Assembly (NCBI GenBank): GCA_015486815.1
Contig: WFQY01000470.1
Location: forward strand, 1 to 5,567
Length of the DNA: 5,567 nt
Source: Phycisphaerae bacterium
GTDB lineage: Bacteria > Planctomycetota > Phycisphaerae > JAAYCJ01
Direction: 5' to 3'
Part shown: one piece after another, positions 1 to 5,567 of the stretch
How positions within the stretch are numbered: position 1 is the stretch's first letter
Layout: each line of letters opens with the position of its first letter
The notes under the pieces: model-generated
Database searches by the model: none
The model's input: only the letters and a program-made list of their open reading frames with translations
What the model was told of the DNA's origin: nothing
Translations under genes and position numbers: made by a program

Positions 1-125
1 CCACCGACTCAGCGGAGACTTTCGCCGAAAAGCTTGCGGATCTCACTCTGCCGGGATTTACGCTTGATATAGAAGACCAGAATTTCAATACGATAAATGC
101 TACGGTTAAAAAGACAAAACAATAA
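1..125 (+). CDS. C-terminal end of an unidentified protein (5' end outside the window)
   Basis: This is the only one of the three forward frames that stays open from the left edge. It reads 40 residues in the phase beginning at base 3 and ends at a TAA at 123-125. The tail contains the stretches AETFAEKLADLTLPGF and FNTINATVKKTKQ, an amphipathic helix followed by strand-like alternation and a basic end. The next gene starts inside it at 97, a 29-nt overlap that supports a shared transcript and makes this a real coding end rather than a chance frame. The family cannot be identified from 40 residues. The helix-then-strand layout would fit the end of a ferredoxin-like fold such as PilN-type assembly proteins, but that is only a guess. 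Confidence 0.6.
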   Translation, partial: TDSAETFAEKLADLTLPGFTLDIEDQNFNTINATVKKTKQ

Positions 126-984
126 GAATAAGTATATCTGTCCAATTATCGCTATTTGTCTCATCACAGGTTGTCAAAGCGAAAAAAGGCGCTTCGACAA
201 TTGGCGATGGTCTTGGCCTGAGTGGTGGAAAAAATCCTCGTCAGCTGAACAAGAAATAACTCCCAAGCCACTCGTAAAAAAGTCGCTCCCGAAAATCCGA
301 ATAGGCAGATATTTCGATGTGAGAATACTTGATAGCACGACGAATAATGAGTGTTTGCAAACCATTTGGAGCTATCTCGACGAACTCTCGCCAGTAAGCC
401 GTGATTGGCAGGTATTGCATAGAAACGGGATACGCGCGGGAGTGGGGCAATATAGCGATTGGCCTGCCCTTAAACAGCAGCTCGAAAAGTGCGGTACCAA
501 ACTCGAAGGCCAAATTCAGCTTGCTTTGGGAAGTTTTCGTTCCACAACTTTGATTACCGATAAATTGCGGCAATCGCGTACGCTATTCTATTATGATAAT
601 GATGGGAAATTTCACGGAAAAGATTATGGACCTTCGCAACTTCGGCTGACTATTACATCTGCAGGAAAGGTTACGGGAAATCGTGTTCGAATAATCCTTG
701 TCCCGAAAATCGTTATTCCGCGTGCAAGATTCGAAGAATTCACCAATACGAAAATCAGAAGAAAGACCGATGCAATAGAAAATGAGTTTGAAAAATTCAG
801 TATAACAATAGATGTCGGCCCGGAAGAATTCGTACTTGTCGGTATCAGCAATTTGAACTTACCGGATAGTCTGCTTGGAACTCAACTGTTTACCCAGTGG
901 AAAAATGGTCAAAAGCACAGTTTATTCGTTCTGCTCAGTCCGATGACTTTGGAGCCGACGGGCAAAGGGGAAAAAGGCAAATAA
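97..984 (+). CDS. Hypothetical lipoprotein with secretin-like C-terminal region
   Basis: This 295-residue protein is predicted to be exported and lipid-anchored. A basic n-region (residues 1-13) and a short hydrophobic core (14-23) lead to the lipobox I23-T24-G25-C26. A Trp-rich charged linker follows (W37, W40, W43, W44). Residues 66-135 contain NGIRAGVG, and about 180-285 alternate as beta strands. The late segments EEFVLVGI (243-250), LLGTQLF (259-265) and HSLFVLLSP (274-282) recall the end of a secretin beta-domain, where a G-rich strand, an LG..LF segment and an (F/I)-x-x-(T/S)P strand occur in this order. That resemblance is inferred; the usual large secretin pore domain is not complete here. 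The ATG is fixed because a TAA directly precedes it (94-96) and later in-frame starts would lose the signal peptide. There is no good Shine-Dalgarno, so translation is probably coupled to the overlapping upstream gene. The histidine kinase starts 1 nt after its stop. Function unknown. Confidence 0.85.
   Translation: MLRLKRQNNKNKYICPIIAICLITGCQSEKRRFDNWRWSWPEWWKKSSSAEQEITPKPLVKKSLPKIRIGRYFDVRILDSTTNNECLQTIWSYLDELSPVSRDWQVLHRNGIRAGVGQYSDWPALKQQLEKCGTKLEGQIQLALGSFRSTTLITDKLRQSRTLFYYDNDGKFHGKDYGPSQLRLTITSAGKVTGNRVRIILVPKIVIPRARFEEFTNTKIRRKTDAIENEFEKFSITIDVGPEEFVLVGISNLNLPDSLLGTQLFTQWKNGQKHSLFVLLSPMTLEPTGKGEKGK
971..977 (+). promoter_or_regulatory. Ribosome binding site of the histidine kinase
   Basis: A purine run ending in AAAGG lies inside the last codons of the lipoprotein gene, 8 nt before the ATG at 986. 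A second purine-rich run (964-970, ending GGGG) lies just upstream. Together with the 1-nt gap between stop and start, this supports the chosen start and coupled translation. Confidence 0.5.
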
Positions 985-985
985 G

Positions 986-2056
986 ATGAAACAGCCATCT
1001 GAAGAGACATTCAAATTACTATTCGAACAAGCATCCATAGGAATTGTGATAACCGACGCAAAATTTAATATATTGATGATAAACGAATCAGCTGCTAACT
1101 TTTTCAGTGTTGAAATTGAGCAGGCTAAAAATAAACCGATAGAAACCATTGTTCCGTATCACCGAAAAAACATTACACGAAAACTCCTCGAACGTTCAAT
1201 TCAAAGGGGCAAACCCGTCGAATATCGCATCAGACAGACGAAAAGCGGAGCGAAGAAATATTTAGCTATCATCGTTGACCCGATAAGGCGTGGGGAAAAA
1301 ATCGAAGGTGTATGTCTATGGATAAGAGACCTAAGCAGGCGAATGGAGCTTGAGAAACGATTGTCGCAGATAGAAAAGCTCGCAAGTTTGGGCCAGCTCG
1401 CAGGGGGACTTGCGCATCATTTCAATAATATCTTTGGCGGAATAATCACAGCCGTTGATTACGCACTTACTATCGACGATGCGGATATGCAGAAGCGTAC
1501 GCTCGAGAGAATTTCGGAAGGGATAAACAAAGCTGCTTCGCTTACACGAAAACTACTCGAATTTTCCGAGCGAAAGACCCCCGAACGGAATTTAGCTGAC
1601 CTTACCGAAGTATTGATAAGTTTTGCGGAAGCGACCGAGCCTAAACTCTCGAAAGAAAACATTCAGCTCGAGCTTGAAATCAGAAATGCGCCGATATTAG
1701 CTGTCCATCCGGGGAAACTCAATCAGATACTTCAAGCTCTTCTCGCCAATTCTCAGCAAGCAATAGGCAAAGCTGGCGGGAAGATAAAAATTACCATCGA
1801 TTCCGATGAGGATAAGGTTCATCTGCTATTTGCCGATACGGGCAGAGGGATAGCATCTGAAGTAGCTAGCCGTATCTTCGAGCCGTTCTTTACCACTTAT
1901 GGTGCGCTCGGTGGCGGGGGTGAAGGCAATATCGGATTGGGGCTTACCATAGCTCGTCGGCTTGCGGAAGATATTGGCGGAACGCTTGAATATAGCCGAT
2001 GTGAGTCGGACGAATATAACACCTGTTTTGTTATGACGTTTCCGCTGAGAAAATGA
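986..2056 (+). CDS. Soluble PAS domain sensor histidine kinase (NtrB-like architecture)
   Basis: This 356-residue kinase has no membrane segment or signal peptide, so it should be cytoplasmic. Residues 6-116 form a PAS sensor domain (LLFEQASIGIVITD near the start, ending in LWIRDLSRR). A coiled linker (117-132) leads to the HisKA dimerisation domain, with H-box GGLAHHFNN (140-148) and phosphoacceptor H144. The HATPase_c domain has its N-box around N255 (ALLANSQQAI), G1 box DTGRGI (284-289), F-box FEPFF (298-302) and G2 box GLGL (317-320). A Gly-rich ATP lid (307-314) sits between the last two. All catalytic boxes are present, so an active ATP-dependent autokinase is expected. The acidic residue that normally follows the phosphoacceptor His is replaced by H145. 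No receiver domain is fused and no response regulator lies next to it in the window, so the partner is unknown. It is cotranscribed with the lipoprotein upstream. The ligand of the PAS domain cannot be told from the sequence. Confidence 0.95.
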   Translation: MKQPSEETFKLLFEQASIGIVITDAKFNILMINESAANFFSVEIEQAKNKPIETIVPYHRKNITRKLLERSIQRGKPVEYRIRQTKSGAKKYLAIIVDPIRRGEKIEGVCLWIRDLSRRMELEKRLSQIEKLASLGQLAGGLAHHFNNIFGGIITAVDYALTIDDADMQKRTLERISEGINKAASLTRKLLEFSERKTPERNLADLTEVLISFAEATEPKLSKENIQLELEIRNAPILAVHPGKLNQILQALLANSQQAIGKAGGKIKITIDSDEDKVHLLFADTGRGIASEVASRIFEPFFTTYGALGGGGEGNIGLGLTIARRLAEDIGGTLEYSRCESDEYNTCFVMTFPLRK

Positions 2057-2076
2057 TTTGTATTCGGGCGGTTAGT

Positions 2077-3057
2077 TTATTTCAATTCTATTCTCGGATC
2101 GACCAGAGCATAGCAAATATCGGTTGCTATCAATCCTATCACGTATAGAATGGCGCCGATAAATGTCATTGCATTTACCACCGGATAATCGCTCGAATTC
2201 AAAGCTGTGATGAAAAAGTCGCCGAGCCCGGGGATACCGAAAAAACGCTCTAATAGCAATGAGCCGAGGAACAAAAACGGTATCGCCAAAACGACTCGTG
2301 TAATTACCGGTATCATAGCATTTTTAAGGACGTGCTTGAATAATACACGATGGATAGAAGCTCCCTTCGCTCGGGCGGTACGGACATAATCGGCATTGAT
2401 TTCGTCAAGTACGACCGTGCGATAAAATCTCACCTCCGAGCCAAGCCCGCTTATCACTCCGATTAAAACCGGAAGTGCGAGATATTTTATCTTCGCTAAT
2501 CCCGCTTCGTATCCGAACACCGGAAACCAGCCGAGTTTGTAAGCAAAGACATATTGGCCGAAAATAATATACGAAAGGAACGGCATACTCATTCCGAAAA
2601 TGCAGATTACAACTATTGTTTTGTCTCCTATTGTGCCGCGTATATATCCGACGATAAGCGAGAGCGTTATCGCACTGATAAGCCCAATGAAAAACATCGG
2701 CACGGTAAGAGACAGACTCGGAATAGCACGCTGTTTTATGGTAGTCCATATATCCCTTTTGTCGCGAATGGATTTTCCGAAATTAAAGGTAATACAGCTA
2801 TACATATGATGGAAAAATTGCGAATCGAAAAGTCCCTTTATTCCGCTTTGATGATATTCCTGCATATTGAAGAACAGGGGTTTATCCCAGCCATATTCGT
2901 GTCTTATCTCTTTGATTGTCTGTGCGGAGGCAGCTTTTCCTGCGATATCAGCAGAAATATCGCCCCCCACCATACGAAACAGCACGAAGGTGATAACCAT
3001 CACGCCAAAGACTATCGGTATCATATTTATCAATCTGCGAATGATATACGCTTTCAT
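2077..3057 (-). CDS. Peptide/oligopeptide ABC transporter permease, DppB/OppB family
   Basis: This 326-residue inner-membrane protein forms half of the channel of a peptide-type importer (BPD_transp_1 superfamily). The start is the classic first helix of the DppB/OppB group: basic AYIIRRL and then a hydrophobic segment (about 9-30). A long periplasmic loop follows, then about five more membrane segments (roughly 113-138, 147-172, 193-212, 249-270, 296-316). The cytoplasmic EAA loop that docks on the ATPase is intact at 219-247, with E219, YVRTARAKG and the ending LKNA. The C-terminus DPRIELK is typical of the family, and the length is normal. The ATG overlaps the stop of the HEPN gene as ATGA (3054-3057), with only a weak GGA in front, so translation is likely coupled. 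The operon ends here: no DppC partner or ATPase follows before the convergent kinase gene. The substrate may be peptide, but nickel or sugar relatives cannot be excluded. Confidence 0.95.
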   Translation of the reverse strand: MKAYIIRRLINMIPIVFGVMVITFVLFRMVGGDISADIAGKAASAQTIKEIRHEYGWDKPLFFNMQEYHQSGIKGLFDSQFFHHMYSCITFNFGKSIRDKRDIWTTIKQRAIPSLSLTVPMFFIGLISAITLSLIVGYIRGTIGDKTIVVICIFGMSMPFLSYIIFGQYVFAYKLGWFPVFGYEAGLAKIKYLALPVLIGVISGLGSEVRFYRTVVLDEINADYVRTARAKGASIHRVLFKHVLKNAMIPVITRVVLAIPFLFLGSLLLERFFGIPGLGDFFITALNSSDYPVVNAMTFIGAILYVIGLIATDICYALVDPRIELK

Positions 3058-3410
3058 AGGTCGTTTTCCAGAACATAGAGCAAAACAGCTTTGATTAAAG
3101 GTTTAAGTTGAGGAATGTCTTTTTTAACTACATTCCAGACTCTTTCACTTTCGATCTGAAAATATCCGTGGATTAAACGATCCCTCATTCCGGCGATATC
3201 TCTCCAAGGAATATCCGGAAATTCTTTCCTTACCGTATCAGGTATATGCTTAGCAGCCTCTCCCATCACCTCGATAGCTCGTATCAGGGCATATAACGTT
3301 TTTGTGTCTGTTTTAAATTCCTCATAAGTCATATGTCTAACGAACATTTCGGCATTGGTCATTGCTTCGAGAATATCTTCTATATAATGTCTGACGGTGC
3401 GTTTTTTCAT
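3054..3410 (-). CDS. hepT: HEPN domain toxin, HepT type (DUF86)
   Basis: This 118-residue all-helical protein is the toxin of a HEPN-MNT (type VII) toxin-antitoxin pair. The family signature RX4HXY is intact at R76-H81-Y83 within AGMRDRLIHGYF. In characterised HepT proteins Arg and His form the RNase site of the dimer, and the Tyr is AMPylated by the MNT partner to silence it. Flanking family features are EVMGEAAKHIP (47-57) and IPWRDIAGMR (67-76). Length is normal for DUF86. The ATG overlaps the antitoxin stop as ATGA (3407-3410); a GAGG at 3421-3424 lies 10 nt upstream. Its own stop overlaps the permease start as another ATGA. Antitoxin-first order and coupling would let the modifier be made before the toxin. 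RNase activity is inferred from the family. Base composition is about 40% GC in a hand-counted 240-nt block, close to the binding protein gene, so it gives no clear sign of recent transfer. Confidence 0.93.
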   Translation of the reverse strand: MKKRTVRHYIEDILEAMTNAEMFVRHMTYEEFKTDTKTLYALIRAIEVMGEAAKHIPDTVRKEFPDIPWRDIAGMRDRLIHGYFQIESERVWNVVKKDIPQLKPLIKAVLLYVLENDL

Positions 3411-3706
3411 AGGTATATTACCTCGTTCATTATATACTTACGCAAAGCCTGTTTGATACCGGGTTTTTCTACAAGGTCAACCTTAACGCCCAATAATTCC
3501 GTAAGATAAGACTCAAGACGGACAAAATCCAGCAGGCTTATCTTGGCATTCGGCTCAAATTCGACGAGAATATCTATATCACTTTCATCTGATTGTTCCT
3601 GCCTTGTGTAGGAACCGAATATACCGATTTCTCTTATTTTATATTTCGTTTTAAGCTCGTCTTTATGACGCTGAAGAGTATGTTTGATATCATCTAACGT
3701 TTGCAT
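3407..3706 (-). CDS. mntA: MNT domain nucleotidyltransferase antitoxin (MntA type)
   Basis: This 99-residue minimal nucleotidyltransferase of the pol-beta superfamily is the partner of the HEPN toxin downstream. The GSX10DXD motif is complete: G31-S32 in IFGSYTR, then D43 and D45 in SDIDILVEF. A third metal-binding Asp, D77, follows in VKVDLVE. In characterised MntA/HepT pairs this enzyme transfers AMP from ATP to a Tyr of HepT and so neutralises it. All catalytic residues seen here predict the same activity. The ATG lies 1 nt after the TGA of the solute-binding protein gene, and an AGG at 3715-3717 gives an 8-nt spacing. Its TGA overlaps the HEPN start by 4 nt. About 39% GC in a hand-counted 240-nt block, compared with 41% in the binding protein gene and 45% in the permease gene, so composition does not set it sharply apart. 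Confidence 0.94.
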   Translation of the reverse strand: MQTLDDIKHTLQRHKDELKTKYKIREIGIFGSYTRQEQSDESDIDILVEFEPNAKISLLDFVRLESYLTELLGVKVDLVEKPGIKQALRKYIMNEVIYL

Positions 3707-3707
3707 T

Positions 3708-5498
3708 TCATCTGCCTACCAGTTTTTTTCTCAGTTTAAGGTCTATATCGCTATATTTCAATGTTCCATAAGCGAAGGCGTTAGGTTTATAATTTTTCAG
3801 ATATTTATAGTATGGCACATAAGCAACGCCATGCATAGTGAAAATCGCAGGGCAATCCTTACATACTATACGTTCCATTTTGCGATAGAGTTTTACCCGC
3901 TCGGGTGAATCGCTCATCGTCTCTATCTGTCTATATAATTTATCGAATTCCGGATTCTGATAATTGAAATTATTCGGGCCTGGCGATTTGTTTTCGCTGT
4001 AAAATAGCTGAAGGAAATTCTGCCCGTCGGGATAATCCGCAACCCATCCCATAGCAAATATCTGAGCGGATTTATTTTTGACCTTATCCTGAAATGTCGG
4101 CCAATTGAGAAAATCAAGCTCGACGTTCAGACCTATTTTCGCCATCGAGCGTTTGAAATATTGCCCCATCTGTCTGACTGTAGTATCCGTGCCAGGCAGA
4201 GTCAGAGTAACCTTAATTTTTCCGCCCGCTTGCTTTTCCGCTAATCGCATCTGCTGACGTGCACGGGCAAGATTAAATTCGCACCAGATATTTTTGAAAT
4301 TTTTGTCATACTCCTTAAAGAAAGGAGGAAAGATTCCCTTAGCAGCCACGCCTCGATTGTTGGTGAATATCTTTATATATTCCTTGCGATTAAATCCACA
4401 ACTCATTGCCCTGCGTAAATACAGATTTTTACCGACAACGGGGTCTTCCATATTAAAGCCATACCAATAGGTACTCGGGTCGGGTGCTACTATAAGGTCG
4501 ATGCCCTTTTTGCGCAGTGCCTTACTTAGCACTCCTTCGGGTGTAATCGCTTGATAGAAGAAATCTTTCGGAATACCGGAGGCATCGATTTTGCCCTGCA
4601 TAAACAGTAGCCACCGTGGCTGATCTTCTTCGATGATGTAATAGACAATGCCATCGACGAGCGGCAGGGGCTTGCCGGCGTCATTCAAAAATCCCTTTTC
4701 CTTATCTCCCGGTTCACCTTCGCTTGGATAATATTGTTTGCGAAATTTCGGATTGCGGACAAGGATTATTTTCGAGCCTCGCACCCATTCTTTTAGCATA
4801 AACGGGCCTGTCCCGACCATTACATTGATGATATCGTCTTTGTAATAATCGACAGCTTCCTTAGCCATCGGAGCGGTAGGCAGATGAGCAAGCAGATAGG
4901 TAATCTGAGGCCAAGGTTTTTTGAGTTTAATCTGCAGCGTGAAATCGTCGAGTGCCTTTAAGCCAGCTACCGGCCGAGAATAATCGACATCGGATTTTTT
5001 CTTGCACTTTTTGGTATATTCGCGAAATTCATCGAGCCCGACGATTTTTCCGTCGAATATCCACCAGTTTTTCGAAAGATATTTTATGTTCGCAATGCGT
5101 TTCCACGCATAGATAAAGTCCTGAGCCTTTAGCTGCCTGCCTTTACCACCAGGAAAACACTTATCATCGACAAAATAAACATCTTTTCTAAGCTTGATGG
5201 TATAAGTCAAACCGTCATCACTGACTTTAGGCATATCAGCTGCAAGATTCGGTATTAGCTGATATGGTCGTTTGAGATAATGATATTGATAAAGCGTCTC
5301 GTAGCACTGACTTGCTACCGCTGAGCTTGTAACATCGCCTATATCGCCCGGGTCAAGCCCTCTTACCTTCGCACCGAGGGCAGCATATCGAATTTTTTTA
5401 CCCGGCAGGTCTGTCTGCTGAACATCATTTCCGCCACAGCCTGCTATTAAAATGCAGATGGCTAAGCCACACAATATAGCATTGATAATATTTTTCAA
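3708..5498 (-). CDS. Extracellular solute-binding lipoprotein, SBP_bac_5 (OppA/DppA) family
   Basis: This 596-residue exported receptor delivers a substrate, most likely a peptide, to a DppBC-type permease. A type II signal peptide (residues 1-20) ends in lipobox I18-A19-G20-C21, so the mature protein is anchored at C21. Family landmarks are DPGDIGDVTSS (49-59), LIPNLAADMP with DDGLTYTIKLRKDV (81-107), the GTGPFMLKEW block (229-238), QGKID (301-305), FAMGWVADYPD (481-491) and FDKLYRQIE (518-526). It is somewhat longer than typical 520-550-residue OppA proteins. The extra length appears as Lys/Glu-rich loops near 140-175 and 255-280. The mature part has seven further cysteines besides C21, including CKDC (546-549), which is uncommon in this family; their role is unknown. 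The start codon is TTG, fixed by an AAGGAG 8 nt upstream and by the signal peptide. It is the first gene of the four-gene operon, and the MNT gene begins 1 nt after its stop. Confidence 0.95.
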   Translation of the reverse strand: MKNIINAILCGLAICILIAGCGGNDVQQTDLPGKKIRYAALGAKVRGLDPGDIGDVTSSAVASQCYETLYQYHYLKRPYQLIPNLAADMPKVSDDGLTYTIKLRKDVYFVDDKCFPGGKGRQLKAQDFIYAWKRIANIKYLSKNWWIFDGKIVGLDEFREYTKKCKKKSDVDYSRPVAGLKALDDFTLQIKLKKPWPQITYLLAHLPTAPMAKEAVDYYKDDIINVMVGTGPFMLKEWVRGSKIILVRNPKFRKQYYPSEGEPGDKEKGFLNDAGKPLPLVDGIVYYIIEEDQPRWLLFMQGKIDASGIPKDFFYQAITPEGVLSKALRKKGIDLIVAPDPSTYWYGFNMEDPVVGKNLYLRRAMSCGFNRKEYIKIFTNNRGVAAKGIFPPFFKEYDKNFKNIWCEFNLARARQQMRLAEKQAGGKIKVTLTLPGTDTTVRQMGQYFKRSMAKIGLNVELDFLNWPTFQDKVKNKSAQIFAMGWVADYPDGQNFLQLFYSENKSPGPNNFNYQNPEFDKLYRQIETMSDSPERVKLYRKMERIVCKDCPAIFTMHGVAYVPYYKYLKNYKPNAFAYGTLKYSDIDLKLRKKLVGR

Positions 5499-5506
5499 TA
5501 TTTGTT

Positions 5507-5512
5507 CTCCTT
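5507..5512 (-). promoter_or_regulatory. Strong Shine-Dalgarno site supporting a TTG start
   Basis: On the - strand the bases read AAGGAG, followed by an 8-nt A-rich spacer and then TTG at 5496-5498. No ATG or GTG lies in frame near the signal peptide, so this site decides the start of the solute-binding protein gene. Confidence 0.75.
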
Positions 5513-5537
5513 CGCTACAGGCTATTTTTTCGTATTT

Positions 5538-5563
5538 TTTATAATAACATTTTATTCAACCAA
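5538..5563 (-). promoter_or_regulatory. Possible promoter of the transporter/toxin-antitoxin operon
   Basis: The stretch upstream of the first gene is very AT-rich and holds no open frame. A TTGGTT (5558-5563) is followed after 14 nt by TATAAA (5538-5543) on the - strand. The spacing is shorter than the usual 16-18 nt, so these boxes are only candidates. The position, about 40 nt before the start codon and just ahead of the ribosome binding site, is where a promoter is expected. Confidence 0.25.
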
Positions 5564-5567
5564 GCAC

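Noticed and set aside
2040..2100. A possible bidirectional terminator between the converging operons
   Set aside because: Only a weak match between GAGAA (2046-2050) and TTCTC (2093-2097) was found, with no stable GC stem and no T-run, so no terminator is claimed.
2405..2749. A 114-codon - strand frame inside the permease gene in another phase
   Set aside because: The permease frame has clear family motifs across the whole span. The alternative is rich in Cys, Arg and Tyr and has no recognisable domain.
2554..3078. A 174-codon open frame on the + strand opposite the permease gene and the 3' end of the toxin gene
   Set aside because: It lies fully opposite two well-supported genes, has a low-complexity His/Arg/Ser-rich composition with no recognisable domain, and is best explained as a shadow frame.
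3054..3706. Compositional evidence that the toxin-antitoxin pair was recently acquired
   Set aside because: Hand counts of 240-nt blocks give about 39% and 40% GC for the pair, 41% for the binding protein gene and 45% for the permease gene. The difference is too small to support recent transfer.
3684..3908. A 74-codon + strand frame opposite the antitoxin start and the binding protein C-terminus
   Set aside because: It is opposite two genes with strong family motifs, and no ribosome binding site or domain was seen.

Overview
The window looks like chromosomal DNA from a Gram-negative-type bacterium of moderate GC. Hand counts of 240-nt blocks give 39-45% GC. Two proteins carry lipobox signal peptides. 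The overall flavour, including a planctomycete-style hypothetical lipoprotein with a Trp-rich start, a soluble PAS histidine kinase and an SBP_bac_5 lipoprotein, suggests Planctomycetota of the Phycisphaerae type. That assignment is an inference of low to moderate confidence, because no marker gene is present.

The left part (1-2056, + strand) is the end of an operon running rightward. It holds the C-terminal 40 residues of an unidentified protein, a 295-residue lipoprotein that overlaps it by 29 nt, and a soluble PAS-HisKA-HATPase_c kinase that starts 1 nt after the lipoprotein's stop. The C-terminal third of the lipoprotein has a pattern reminiscent of the end of a secretin beta-domain. This raises the unproven possibility that the operon serves an envelope or pilus/secretion machine.

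The right part (2077-5498, - strand) is a second operon converging on the first, with only 20 nt between the two stops. In transcription order it encodes an OppA/DppA-type solute-binding lipoprotein, an MNT (minimal nucleotidyltransferase) antitoxin, a HEPN (HepT-type) toxin and a DppB/OppB-type permease. All three junctions are extremely tight: a 1-nt gap, then two 4-nt ATGA overlaps. A complete HEPN-MNT toxin-antitoxin pair is therefore spliced into a peptide transporter operon without any visible scar or spacer. Both proteins keep their family-defining motifs: GSX10DXD plus a third Asp in MNT, and RX4HXY in HEPN.

The second permease (DppC/OppC) and the two ATPases normally needed for this type of importer are absent, since the operon ends right after the DppB-like gene. 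They must be encoded elsewhere if the transporter works. No RNA genes, CRISPR arrays, insertion sequences or long repeats were seen, and no gap between genes exceeds 300 nt.
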